This document shows positions 35,404 through 44,076 of a DNA stretch of 64,000 nt, in pieces. The stretch's first letter is position 1; every line of letters begins with the position of its first letter. Below the pieces are notes generated by a model. The model saw only the letters and a program-made list of their open reading frames with translations, was not told the DNA's origin and searched no databases. Where the stretch lies: assembly GCF_041200145.1 (NCBI RefSeq), contig NZ_CP165734.1, positions 4,774,001-4,838,000 on the forward strand, given 5' to 3'. A program made the position numbers and the translations under genes. Source of the DNA: Bradyrhizobium sp. LLZ17 (lineage in GTDB: Bacteria; Pseudomonadota; Alphaproteobacteria; Rhizobiales; Xanthobacteraceae).

Positions 35404-36289
35404 TTACATCGAGCCGCGCGGCGCGAGCCTCGGTCTGCGACGCGAACCAGTTCATGATCCAGCGGTACACCCACGGGATCGGGATGATCAGGCTGCACAG
35501 GATGGCGGCCACAATTCCTCGCCAGAGAATCCCAAGGCCGCTGCCCTTGAAGAAGATGTCACGCCGCGTGCCCTGGATGTTGCGGCACATCCAGCGGAGC
35601 TGGGCGGCTGCGACCCAGGCCCACCCGATGATGGTGAGGATGGAGATCGCGAACAGCAAGTTCCAGCCGATATAGGCCCAGACCGAGCCGGTGAAGCTGA
35701 GGCCGAGCGGCTGGCCATTGGAGGCGAGGTTCGCAACCATCCATTTGAGCAACATCCAGTAGAGAACAATCTGGACGATGTAGAATGCGGTGCTCAGCAC
35801 CTGGATGCCGGTGTAGCCGACGACAATCGCCAGAACGATGAAGCCGAAGAACCAGGGCACGATCGCCATGGCACTCCCCGTGAAGGAGAGGTTCGGCCGT
35901 CCCGGGACTTTCACGCAGGACACGATCCATTTCGTGTACCAGACGAACACCCACGGCACCGGGATGATTAAACACATGCCGATCAGCGCCACGATCGTTC
36001 GCCAGGTGAACTCGAGGATGCCGAAATCGACCGAGAGCGACCCTCCGCCGCCGCCTCCGCCATAGCCACCGGAGCCCATCATCGGCGGCCCACCGGCGGG
36101 CATCATCGGTGGCGCTCCGCCGCCGCCGATCAGTCCCGGAATTTCGGCGGCCTTCTGCCAGCCCGCCATGCCCTCGGACCACACCAGCGTATCGGGACGG
36201 ACGACGCCCTGGGCGACGAGGTCGCGGAATTTGCCGTCCGGATAGGGGCCCTGCTGCTTGCCCTCGGATGCGTAGAACCAGTTCGCCAT
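35404..36289 (-). CDS. GYF-2 domain membrane protein, possible frameshift at C-terminus
   Basis: The protein starts MANWFYASEGKQQGPYPD, a GYF_2 (DUF4339) domain of about 60 residues, then a Gly/Pro-rich linker (85-105) and six or so hydrophobic segments in two similar units (VALIGMCLIIPVPWVFVWYTKWI and GIVAAILCSLIIPIPWVYRWIMNWF), so DUF898-like. Function unknown. As written the frame runs on to 35231, overlapping the end of tesB antisense by 127 bases with an odd Arg-rich tail. Removing one base of the CC at 35428-35429 would give a normal-looking end TELAPRGSM and a TAA at 35404-35406, so an inserted base is suspected; the end given here assumes that. Confidence 0.65.
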
Positions 36290-36472
36290 GAACGCCCCCC
36301 AAAATACTTTTGTACCGTTCGGCGCGCGCGGGTTCACCGCATCCATGCCAAAAATGCATTGTGAAGGATGAACGGCTGCCCTGTACAGAGGCGGCGCCCT
36401 GTGGCCGGACGCGTTTTTCCGCTTCAGTCTGCAAGTTTTTTATGCCATTTGCCCAGAAAGATGCCAGATTGA

Positions 36473-36862
<390 letters not shown>

Positions 36863-36936
36863 AGACCGTCTTCTTCGATCGCACCGGGCAACGACGCCAG
36901 TTCGTGCGACGCAAATTCTATGCTGGGGGAAATGAC

Positions 36937-38238
36937 ATGGCGGGATTGTTGCGCCGCGCGGCTGCTATGGCCGCGCCGATCGGATTTGTGTCCGTCGTGG
37001 CCTCGCCGGCACGCGCTGCGAGCTCCGGGATCAACACCGCCGACACTGCCTGGATGATCGTCGCCACCGCGCTGGTGCTGATGATGACGATCCCCGGGCT
37101 TGCGCTGTTCTACTCCGGCATGGTGCGCAAGAAGAACGTGCTCGCGACCATGGCGCAGAGTCTCGCCGCGGTGACGATGATCTCGATTCTCTGGGTCGCG
37201 TTCGGCTATTCGCTGTGCTTCGTCGGTGACGGTCCGTGGATCGGCACACTCGACCGCTGGTTTCTCGCCGGCATGACCATGGATAGCGTCAACCCGGCGG
37301 CGAAAACCATCCCGGAATCGCTGTTCATGCTGTACCAGATGACGTTTGCGATCATCACGGTGGCGCTGGTCGCGGGCTCGGTCGCCGACCGGATGCGGTT
37401 CTCCGCCTATCTGCTGTTCTCGGTCGCCTGGTTCATGTTCGTCTACATTCCGCTGGCGCATTGGGTCTGGGGCGGCGGCTTCCTCAACAGCATGGGCGTG
37501 CTCGATTTCGCCGGCGGCCTCGTCGTGCATCTGTCGGCCGGTACCGGCGGCCTCGTCGCGGCAAAGGTGATGGGACGGCGTCACGGCTACGGCACTGAAA
37601 ATCTGTCGCCGTTCGATCTCTCGCTCGCGGTGATGGGCACCGGCCTGTTGTGGGTCGGATGGTTCGGCTTCAACGGCGGCTCGGCAGGCGCGGCCAATTC
37701 GCGCGCGGTGATGGCCATCATCGCGACGCATCTCGCGGCCTGTTCCGGCGCGCTGACCTGGGGCGCGATCGAATGGTCGGCGCGGCGCAAGCCCTCGGTG
37801 CTCGGCATGATCTCGGGCGCGGTGGCAGGTCTCGGGACCATCACGCCGGCCTCGGGCTTCGTCGCGCCGTGGCACGGCATCGTCATCGGCATCGCCGCAG
37901 GCGCGATCTGCTACTGGGCCTGCACCTGGCTGAAGCACCGCTTCGATTACGACGACTCGCTCGACGTGTTCGGCGTCCACGGCATCGGTGGGCTGACCGG
38001 CACGCTGCTCGCCGGCGTGTTCGCGACCAGTGCGATCGGCGGCACCGCGGGCCTGATCGAGGGCCATCCGCAGCAGCTGCTGATCCAGCTCTACGGGGTT
38101 GCCGTCACCTTCGTCTGGTCGGCCGGCGTGAGTTTCCTTCTCCTCAAGCTGGTCGGCCTGTTCGTGCCGCTGCGCGTATCCCGTGAGCACGAGCTCGAGG
38201 GACTGGACATTTCGCAGCATGGCGAAGCCTTGCAGTAG
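36937..38238 (+). CDS. amtB: Ammonium transporter, copy 1
   Basis: A 433-residue AmtB with a cleavable N-terminal segment (ending ARA) and 11 further membrane helices. The twin pore histidines are intact, in LDFAGGLVVHLSAG and in DVFGVHGIGG, as is the DDSLD segment before the latter. The cytosolic tail LRVSREHELEGLDISQHG is the GlnK-binding end. ATG 36937 is behind GGGGGA. It is shorter than copy 2 because it lacks the Ala-rich extracytoplasmic insertion found there. Confidence 0.94.
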   Translation: MAGLLRRAAAMAAPIGFVSVVASPARAASSGINTADTAWMIVATALVLMMTIPGLALFYSGMVRKKNVLATMAQSLAAVTMISILWVAFGYSLCFVGDGPWIGTLDRWFLAGMTMDSVNPAAKTIPESLFMLYQMTFAIITVALVAGSVADRMRFSAYLLFSVAWFMFVYIPLAHWVWGGGFLNSMGVLDFAGGLVVHLSAGTGGLVAAKVMGRRHGYGTENLSPFDLSLAVMGTGLLWVGWFGFNGGSAGAANSRAVMAIIATHLAACSGALTWGAIEWSARRKPSVLGMISGAVAGLGTITPASGFVAPWHGIVIGIAAGAICYWACTWLKHRFDYDDSLDVFGVHGIGGLTGTLLAGVFATSAIGGTAGLIEGHPQQLLIQLYGVAVTFVWSAGVSFLLLKLVGLFVPLRVSREHELEGLDISQHGEALQ

Positions 38239-38286
38239 GGGCCATTCGGACCACCAAACCGCCTGAGATCACTCGGCGCTTGCGCA

Positions 38287-38310
38287 ACACATAAGCTTGT
38301 GCTTATGTGT
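38287..38310. promoter_or_regulatory. Perfect operator palindrome before the ArsR gene
   Basis: ACACATAAGC-TTGT-GCTTATGTGT: ten-base perfect arms around a 4-base centre, ending 4 bases before ATG 38315. It is AT-rich in a GC-rich region and is the likely autoregulatory site of the ArsR-type repressor encoded next; binding would also block translation-start access by RNA polymerase. Confidence 0.85.
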
Positions 38311-38314
38311 TGTC

Positions 38315-38629
38315 ATGATCGAAGCCGACATCTTCAAGGCGCTGGCCGACCCGACGCGCCGAAAGGTCTTTGAGAAGCTCGCGGGCGGCAGCCAGAACGC
38401 CAGCGCCTTGCGCGACGGATTGGAGATCAGCCAACCGGCGATGTCGCAGCACCTTTCGGTGCTGCGCGCGGCAGGCTTGGTGCGTGAGCAGCGGCAGGGC
38501 CGTTTTGTGAATTACGAAGTCGACCCGGACGGAATCGTCGCCATCGGGGGATGGCTTGCGCGCTACCGGGCCTACTGGCCGAAGCGCATGGAAGCGCTTG
38601 CCGACCTCTTGAAGGATATGGATCAATGA
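38315..38629 (+). CDS. ArsR-family transcriptional regulator
   Basis: A 104-residue winged-helix protein: FKALADPTRRKVFEKLAGG, then the recognition region GLEISQPAMSQHLSVLRAAGLVREQRQGRFVNYEV. No Cys-x-Cys metal site is present, so it belongs to the non-metal ArsR group that is usually paired with AHSA1-domain genes. Its stop TGA overlaps the ATG of that partner (ATGA at 38626-38629), so they are translationally coupled. A strong operator precedes it. Confidence 0.93.
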   Translation: MIEADIFKALADPTRRKVFEKLAGGSQNASALRDGLEISQPAMSQHLSVLRAAGLVREQRQGRFVNYEVDPDGIVAIGGWLARYRAYWPKRMEALADLLKDMDQ

Positions 38630-38982
38630 GCGACGCCGTGAAGCCTGACCGCCCCGACGCGAAGCTGGTGCTCGAATTCGATTTCGATGCACCGCCGACA
38701 AAAGTCTGGCGCGCCGTGACCATTCCCGAATTGCGCGAGCGCTGGCTGCCGAACTCCGACCTTGCGGGCGCCGAGGCGGAATCATCGATCCCGGGGGAAG
38801 AGGTGCGCTACCGGCTTCGCGATTCCGAACCGCCGTTTCGCGAAAGCCACGTCATCTTCCGGCTCGAACCGAACGAAGACGGCGGCACCCGTTTTCGCAT
38901 CATCCAGCAGGGCTGCGAGGAAGGCGTGAAGCTGCCGCAGCCGGCCAACAGCAATTGCTGCCTGATGCGTGCGGCGGCCTGA
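38626..38982 (+). CDS. SRPBCC (AHSA1) family protein coupled to ArsR
   Basis: A 118-residue AHSA1-type protein with [29 protein letters not shown] near the N-terminus and a ligand cavity fold. It lacks the usual C-terminal long helix (GWxxxLxxL), so it is shorter than most members (about 150) and may be trimmed; the end CCLMRAAA is unusual. It shares a start/stop overlap with the ArsR gene. Ligand and role are unknown; such pairs are often linked with stress or organic-compound sensing. Confidence 0.82.
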   Translation: MSDAVKPDRPDAKLVLEFDFDAPPTKVWRAVTIPELRERWLPNSDLAGAEAESSIPGEEVRYRLRDSEPPFRESHVIFRLEPNEDGGTRFRIIQQGCEEGVKLPQPANSNCCLMRAAA

Positions 38983-39022
38983 CAACAACAGACGTCATCA
39001 CCTGCAGACATGGAGGTCGCCG

Positions 39023-39625
39023 ATGCGCGACATGCTTCAGCTCGTCCCTATGGTCGTCGAACAATCCACTCGCGGCGAGCGATCCTTCGACATCTATTCG
39101 CGGCTGTTGCGCGAGCGCATCATCTTCCTCAACGGCGAGGTCAATGATGCCATGTCCGGGCTGGTCTGCGCGCAATTGCTGTTCCTGGAGGCGGAGAATC
39201 CGAACAAGCCGATCAACCTCTACATCAACTCCTATGGCGGCGTGGTCACCAGCGGGCTGGCGATGTACGACACCATGCAGTTCATCAAGGCGCCGGTCCA
39301 CACGCTGTGCATGGGCACGGCGCGCTCGATGGGCTCGTTCCTGCTGATGGCCGGCGAACCCGGTCACCGCGCCGCCCTGCCCAACGCAAGCCTTCACGTG
39401 CACCAGCCTCTCGGCGGCTTTCAGGGCCAGGCGTCCGACATCCTGATCCACGCCACCGAAATGCAGGAGACCAAGCGGCGCCTCATCCGGCTCTATGCGC
39501 AGCATTGCCGGCGGCCCGTGGAGGAGGTGGAACGGACGCTGGACCGCGACCACTTCATGACCGCGCAGCAGGGGGTCGAATGGGGATTGATCGACAGGGT
39601 GATTACCGAGCGCGTCGCCGCGTGA
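39023..39625 (+). CDS. clpP: ATP-dependent Clp protease proteolytic subunit, solitary paralogue
   Basis: A 200-residue ClpP with an intact catalytic triad: Ser102 (TARSMGS), His127 (LHVHQPLGG) and Asp176 (RDHFM). The N-terminal loop, INSYGG oxyanion region and the GFQGQASDI handle are normal. The motif GTARSMG is less common than GQAASMG, which marks a secondary paralogue. No clpX or tig lies beside it; the housekeeping clpP-clpX pair is presumably elsewhere. It may form mixed or alternative 14-mers. Confidence 0.92.
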   Translation: MRDMLQLVPMVVEQSTRGERSFDIYSRLLRERIIFLNGEVNDAMSGLVCAQLLFLEAENPNKPINLYINSYGGVVTSGLAMYDTMQFIKAPVHTLCMGTARSMGSFLLMAGEPGHRAALPNASLHVHQPLGGFQGQASDILIHATEMQETKRRLIRLYAQHCRRPVEEVERTLDRDHFMTAQQGVEWGLIDRVITERVAA

Positions 39626-39688
39626 CGGTCCGACACGGAGCTTCAGCCTGATACCGTCCGGCACGCTTCGTCCGGCCCGGGCCAGCGG

Positions 39689-39739
39689 GTCTGCCGCGCG
39701 CATCCCGTGAGCACGACTTCGGAGGCTCGACATTTTACA
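39689..39739 (+). pseudogene. Remnant similar to the 3' end of amtB copy 1
   Basis: The stretch GCGCGCATCCCGTGAGCACGA and what follows up to GACATTTT parallels amtB at 38172-38215 (GCGCGTATCCCGTGAGCACGA ... GACATTTC) with few differences over about 45 bases. In that frame it encodes a version of ...SREH..., the AmtB cytosolic tail, then loses the frame. It looks like the leftover end of another amtB copy, lying exactly where the preceding copy of a tandem glnK-amtB array would end. Confidence 0.55.
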
Positions 39740-39939
39740 TCACGACGAACCAATTTTCTGTAATTAGATACCCATCGGCTGCCCGAGGCGTGAGCAACAT
39801 TGTGTCGGCAGCCTGTCTTGCCTACATTTTGACCAGGCATGATCACGGATTGAGCGCGACGTATTAGCGCACCGCAGCAGAATACCCGTCAAACGCGAAA
39901 ACCCCCGTTTTCATAGTCCGTTAGCCAACGCGCCCGATC

Positions 39940-39955
39940 TGGCACGGCATTTGAT
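39940..39955 (+). promoter_or_regulatory. Sigma-54 (RpoN) promoter of the second glnK-amtB operon
   Basis: TGGCACGGCATTTGAT matches the -24/-12 consensus TGGCACG-N4-TTGCW at all but one defined position, with proper GG/T-G spacing. It lies about 107 bases before ATG 40062. This fits NtrC-dependent induction under nitrogen shortage. Confidence 0.8.
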
Positions 39956-40061
39956 TCTAGGGGGCGTGGCTGTGCCCGCGTAGTGAACTTTCTCCCTCGT
40001 GGCGAACCAGTCGAGAAGCGCCCGGCCACGTCCGGACCGGGCCCAAGCGGGGATAGGACCC

Positions 40062-40400
40062 ATGAAAATTGTTATGGCGATTATCAAGCCATTCAAGCTG
40101 GAAGAAGTCCGGGACGCCCTGACCGCCATTGGCGTTCACGGTCTCACGGTGACGGAAGTCAAGGGATATGGCCGTCAGAAAGGCCATACGGAAATCTACC
40201 GCGGCGCCGAATATGCCGTGAGCTTCCTGCCCAAGATCAAGATCGAGGTCGCAGTCGCCTCCGACCAGGTCGACAAGACCATCGACGCCATCACGACCGC
40301 CGCGAAAACCGGACAGATCGGCGACGGCAAGATCTTCGTCATCAACCTCGACCATGCGGTTCGCATCCGCACCGGCGAGGCCGACGCCGCGGCCCTTTGA
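40062..40400 (+). CDS. glnK: P-II nitrogen regulatory protein, copy 2
   Basis: A 112-residue P-II protein, very similar to the copy at 36524; uridylylation Tyr51, [10 protein letters not shown] and RIRTGE are intact. Differences lie mostly in the helices. It is followed 39 bases on by amtB copy 2 and preceded by a sigma-54 promoter, so this is the nitrogen-starvation-inducible GlnK. ATG 40062 fits the family start exactly; the open frame extends upstream without conservation. Confidence 0.95.
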   Translation: MKIVMAIIKPFKLEEVRDALTAIGVHGLTVTEVKGYGRQKGHTEIYRGAEYAVSFLPKIKIEVAVASDQVDKTIDAITTAAKTGQIGDGKIFVINLDHAVRIRTGEADAAAL

Positions 40401-40439
40401 TTTCGCGCTCAAGCAAAAATTCAATCAGGAGTAAATGAA

Positions 40440-41888
40440 ATGACGTTTAAGCGTCCCTATGGCGCGGGATTGGCGGCTCTCGCAGTCGGCCTGTTCGCTG
40501 CGACCGCAGCCTATGCCGAGCCAACGGTCAATAAGGGAGACAACGCCTGGATGCTGACATCGACAGTGCTCGTGCTGTTGATGACGATCCCGGGTCTCGC
40601 GCTGTTCTACGGCGGCCTCGTCCGTTCCAAGAACATGCTCTCTGTCCTGATGCAGGTCTTCTACACCGTCTGCGTCGTCACCGTGATCTGGGCCGTGTAC
40701 GGCTACAGCCTGGCCTTCACCGGCGGCTCCGACTTCATCGGCGGCTTCTCCAAAGCCTTCATGATGGGCGTGACCACCGATTCGAAGGCTGCGACCTTCA
40801 GCGTCGACGCCAACATCTCGGAGCTCGTCTATGTGTGCTTCCAGATGACTTTCGCGGCGATCACGCCCGCCCTCATCGTCGGCGCCTTCGCCGAGCGCAT
40901 GAAGTTCTCGGCGATCGCCCTGTTCATCCCGCTCTGGGTCACGCTGATCTACTTCCCGATCGCGCACATGGTCTGGTACTGGCCCGGCCCGGACGCGATC
41001 CAGGATGCGGCCAAGGCACTCGCTGCTGCGGCTGACGGAGCGGCGAAGACCGCGGCCCAGGCCAAGCTCGACGAGATCAACGCCGACGCCGGCTGGATCT
41101 TCAAGAAGGGCGCGATCGACTTCGCTGGCGGCACCGTGGTGCACATCAACGCCGGCATCGCAGGTCTCGTCGGCGCTCTCCTGATCGGCAAGCGCACCGG
41201 CTACGGCAAGGAGCTGATGGCTCCGCACTCGCTGACCATGTCGATGATCGGCGCCTCGCTGCTCTGGGTCGGCTGGTTCGGCTTCAACGCCGGCTCCAAC
41301 CTCGAAGCCAACGGCGGCGCTGCGCTTGCCATGACCAACTCCTTCGTCGCCACTGCAGCCGCCGCGCTGTCGTGGATGTTCGCGGAGTGGATCATCAAGG
41401 GTCACCCGTCGGTGCTCGGCGTCATCTCCGGCGCTGTCGCGGGCCTCGTGGCGGTGACGCCTGCGGCCGGCTTCTCCGGCGTGATGGGTGCGATCGTCCT
41501 CGGCCTCGTGGTCGGCGTGGTCTGCCTGTTCTTCTGCACCGTCGTGAAGAACGCGCTCGGCTACGACGACTCGCTCGACGTGTTCGGCGTGCATTGCATC
41601 GGCGGCATCATCGGCGCTCTCGGCACCGGCATCCTGGTCAATCCGGCTCTCGGTGGTGCGGGCATCATCGACTACACCGCGATCCCGCCCAAGGTTGCCG
41701 ATTACGACTTCACGGCGCAGATGATCTCCCAGATCGAGGCCGTCTGCACCACGCTGGTGTGGTCGGGCATCGGTTCGGCGATCCTCTACAAGGTCGTCGA
41801 CGTGATCGTTGGGCTCCGCGCGAATGTCGAGACCGAGCGTGAAGGCCTCGACATCACCGAGCACACCGAGCGCGCCTACAACATGTAA
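40440..41888 (+). CDS. amtB: Ammonium transporter, copy 2
   Basis: A 482-residue AmtB with signal peptide (1-26, ending AYA), 11 core helices, and both pore histidines (IDFAGGTVVHINAG; DVFGVHCIGG). An Ala-rich insertion of some 35 residues (IQDAAKALAAAADGAAKTAAQAKLD region, about 180-215) extends a periplasmic loop and is absent from copy 1. The tail ends with EGLDITEHTERAYNM, the GlnK-contact region. It follows glnK copy 2 and ends at a strong terminator. Confidence 0.95.
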   Translation: MTFKRPYGAGLAALAVGLFAATAAYAEPTVNKGDNAWMLTSTVLVLLMTIPGLALFYGGLVRSKNMLSVLMQVFYTVCVVTVIWAVYGYSLAFTGGSDFIGGFSKAFMMGVTTDSKAATFSVDANISELVYVCFQMTFAAITPALIVGAFAERMKFSAIALFIPLWVTLIYFPIAHMVWYWPGPDAIQDAAKALAAAADGAAKTAAQAKLDEINADAGWIFKKGAIDFAGGTVVHINAGIAGLVGALLIGKRTGYGKELMAPHSLTMSMIGASLLWVGWFGFNAGSNLEANGGAALAMTNSFVATAAAALSWMFAEWIIKGHPSVLGVISGAVAGLVAVTPAAGFSGVMGAIVLGLVVGVVCLFFCTVVKNALGYDDSLDVFGVHCIGGIIGALGTGILVNPALGGAGIIDYTAIPPKVADYDFTAQMISQIEAVCTTLVWSGIGSAILYKVVDVIVGLRANVETEREGLDITEHTERAYNM

Positions 41889-41972
41889 CTCTCCTCCCGG
41901 GGCGCGATCCTCCCGGGGATCGCACCCACAACTACGGTTTGGGCACATACCCGGCAATGCCCCGACCGTTGA

Positions 41973-42007
41973 GGGGCTCCAGCGCAAGTTGGAGCCCCTT
42001 TCTTTTT
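41973..42007 (+). terminator. Rho-independent terminator after amtB copy 2
   Basis: Stem GGGGCTCCA (41973-41981) / TGGAGCCCC (41990-41998), loop GCGCAAGT, then TTTCTTTTT. It lies 85 bases after the amtB stop codon and ends the glnK-amtB operon. Confidence 0.92.
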
Positions 42008-42096
42008 GGACGGCGACGGCGCGAAGAAAAAGGTTGCCATTCGAAGCGGCCGGCGCAGAAATATCGACCACAACCAACAATAATCGGGAGGTCGTC

Positions 42097-42501
42097 ATGC
42101 GTTTGGAAGGCGGATGCTATTGCGGCGAAGTGCGCTACGTGGCCGAGGGCGACCCGATGATGCAGGCGGAGTGTCATTGCCGCGAGTGCCAGTACATCTC
42201 CGGCGGCGCGCCGAACCTGTTCATTGCGATGCCGGCGGCGGGCTTCACCTACATCACCGGCGAGCCCAAGCAGTTCGCGCGGAAGGATCTCGCCCGCGCC
42301 GTGACGCGCGAATTCTGCGCCGAATGCGGCACCCATCTGGTGACAAAAGTCCCGGGACTGCCGGCGGCGGTCTTGAAGGTCGGCACGCTGGACGAGCCGG
42401 CGCAGTTCCATCCGCAGATGGCGATCTACACCTGCGACAAGCAGGAGTTCAACGCGATCCCGTCGGGCATGCCGGCATTCGAGAAGTTGCCGGGGCATTA
42501 G
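42097..42501 (+). CDS. GFA/CENP-V family zinc protein
   Basis: A 134-residue protein with the CENP-V/GFA zinc pattern: GCYCGEVRY (Cys7, Cys9), ECHCREC near residues 28-33 and EFCAECGTHL near 71-80. The family is named for glutathione-dependent formaldehyde activation, but that activity is not certain for members in general. It is a single gene after the glnK-amtB terminator; the ribosome site GGGAGG lies 6 bases before ATG 42097. Confidence 0.88.
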   Translation: MRLEGGCYCGEVRYVAEGDPMMQAECHCRECQYISGGAPNLFIAMPAAGFTYITGEPKQFARKDLARAVTREFCAECGTHLVTKVPGLPAAVLKVGTLDEPAQFHPQMAIYTCDKQEFNAIPSGMPAFEKLPGH

Positions 42502-42853
42502 GCCCAGATGACGGTGCGCTCCCTCCCCCGATTGCGGGGGAGGGTTGGGGAAAGGGTGGCTCAACATCGGGATAGTCCCTGCGTTGAGAGAACCCTCACC
42601 CGGCGCGCGGGACGATGCTTCGCATCGCCCGGACGCGCCGACCTCTCCCGCAAGCGGGAGAGGTGAGACCAGCACCGCCATCCCGCTCTGGACGGAGCGG
42701 ACCTCCGATCGGGGTCACGGAAATGACTCTTGATGGCGCGAAAGACCGATGGTTAATCGCGTCTTAACCTCGCCCTATCTATGGTGGACTGAACCGCTTC
42801 CCGCCGGTGCGCTCGCGCGACCGGCTGTTCCAAGAGTGCTGGCGCCCAACGAA
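42502..42853. other. Intergenic stretch occupied by a repeat
   Basis: About 350 bases between the GFA-like and aminotransferase genes. Roughly half is the family H repeat (42519-42668). After it comes the likely promoter region of the aminotransferase-ftsK-lolA cluster. An in-frame extension of the aminotransferase is open from 42749 but is not conserved. Confidence 0.6.
42519..42668. repeat. Dispersed repeat, family H (CTCTCCCGCAAGCGGGAGAGG type)
   Basis: Contains two hairpins, CCCTCCCCCGATTGCGGGGGAGGG near 42521-42544 and CTCTCCCGCAAGCGGGAGAG near 42643-42662, joined by AACCCTCACCCGGC and GGACGCGCCGACC segments. This composite is a well-known type of high-copy intergenic repeat in Bradyrhizobiaceae. 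No coding capacity. Confidence 0.8.
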
Positions 42854-44068
42854 ATGGCTATGACCGCTTCATCCCGAGCGCCGCAGGGCAGTGGAAGCTC
42901 CGATACCGAACGCTCGCCCTTCGTCCGGCTGAACGAGCTACTGGCGCCGCATCAGCCCGGCAAGCCGTTGATTTCACTCGCAGTCGGCGAGCCACAGCAT
43001 CCGGTTCCCGATTTCGTCGGCCCGGTGCTGGCCAAGCACATCGCCGATTTCGGCCGTTACCCCATGAACAAGGGCACCGACCCGTTCCGCAAAGCCGCGG
43101 GTGCCTGGTTGTCGTCGCGCTTCAAGCTGCCGCGACCGCTCGACCCCGAGAGCGAGATTCTCGTCCTCAATGGCAGCCGGGAAGGGCTGTTCCTGGCCGC
43201 GATCGCAGCCGCGCGCTATGTCGGCCCACGTCCCGGCAAGCCCGCCATCCTGATGCCGAACCCGTTCTATCCGGTCTATGGCGCCGGCGCCGGCGCCGCG
43301 GCCTGCGAGCCGGTCTATCTGCCGACGACGATCGAAAACGGCTTCCTGCCCGATCTCGACGCCATCGACGAGGCGACGAAGGCACGTACGGTGGCGTTCT
43401 ATCTGGCCTCGCCCGCCAATCCGCAGGGCTCGGTCGCGTCGCGCGATTATTTCACGCGCCTGAAGGGCCTCTCCGACCGCTACGGCTTCGTGATCCTGAG
43501 CGACGAGTGCTACTCCGAAATCTACACCCGCCAGGCACCGGGCAGCGCGCTCGAATGCGCTGGGCCCGATTTCACCCGCGTGCTTGCGTTCCAGTCGCTG
43601 TCGAAGCGCTCCAACCTGCCGGGCCTGCGCGTCGGCTTCGCCGCCGGCGACAAGAAGCTCATCGGCACGTTCCTGGAGCTGCGCAACATCGCGGCGCCGC
43701 AGGTGCCGGTGCCGCTCCAGCATGTCGCGACCGTCGCCTATGGCGACGAGGCGCATGTCGAGGAGAATCGCAGGCTCTACCGGATCAAGTTCGATCTCGC
43801 CGACCAGATCATCGGCAATCGTTACGGCTATCGCCGGCCCGACGCAGGCTTCTGCGTCTGGCTCAACACGTCGGAGCTCGGCGACGACGTCTCGATCACG
43901 CTGAAGCTCTTCAAGGAAGCCGGCGTGCGCGTGGTGCCGGGCTCCTATCTGGCGCGGCGTCAGCCCGACGGCTTCAATCCCGGTGCCGGCTACATTCGCC
44001 TGGCGCTGGTGCAGGACAGTGAGACCACGGCTCAGGCACTGCACCGCCTGGTCGAGACTCTGGGTTAG
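42854..44068 (+). CDS. dapC: Class I/II aminotransferase, probably succinyldiaminopimelate aminotransferase
   Basis: A 404-residue PLP enzyme of fold type [29 protein letters not shown], the [10 protein letters not shown] segment, SDECYSEIY and the PLP lysine Lys251 in [14 protein letters not shown] are present. In Rhizobiales this gene next to ftsK is usually annotated DapC, which makes N-succinyl-LL-2,6-diaminopimelate for lysine and peptidoglycan; substrate choice is inferred from that. The start ATG 42854 or 42860 is uncertain. It ends 8 bases before ftsK. Confidence 0.8.
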   Translation: MAMTASSRAPQGSGSSDTERSPFVRLNELLAPHQPGKPLISLAVGEPQHPVPDFVGPVLAKHIADFGRYPMNKGTDPFRKAAGAWLSSRFKLPRPLDPESEILVLNGSREGLFLAAIAAARYVGPRPGKPAILMPNPFYPVYGAGAGAAACEPVYLPTTIENGFLPDLDAIDEATKARTVAFYLASPANPQGSVASRDYFTRLKGLSDRYGFVILSDECYSEIYTRQAPGSALECAGPDFTRVLAFQSLSKRSNLPGLRVGFAAGDKKLIGTFLELRNIAAPQVPVPLQHVATVAYGDEAHVEENRRLYRIKFDLADQIIGNRYGYRRPDAGFCVWLNTSELGDDVSITLKLFKEAGVRVVPGSYLARRQPDGFNPGAGYIRLALVQDSETTAQALHRLVETLG

Positions 44069-44076
44069 GCGGGCCC

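Larger units (their letters stand above)
39626..40061. other. Regulatory intergenic region before glnK copy 2
   Basis: About 435 bases without a gene. It holds a remnant resembling the 3' end of amtB (39689-39739), then more AT-rich DNA, and the sigma-54 promoter at 39940-39955 that should drive the second glnK-amtB operon. No clear NtrC dyad (TGCACC-N5-GGTGCA) was seen. Confidence 0.65.
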
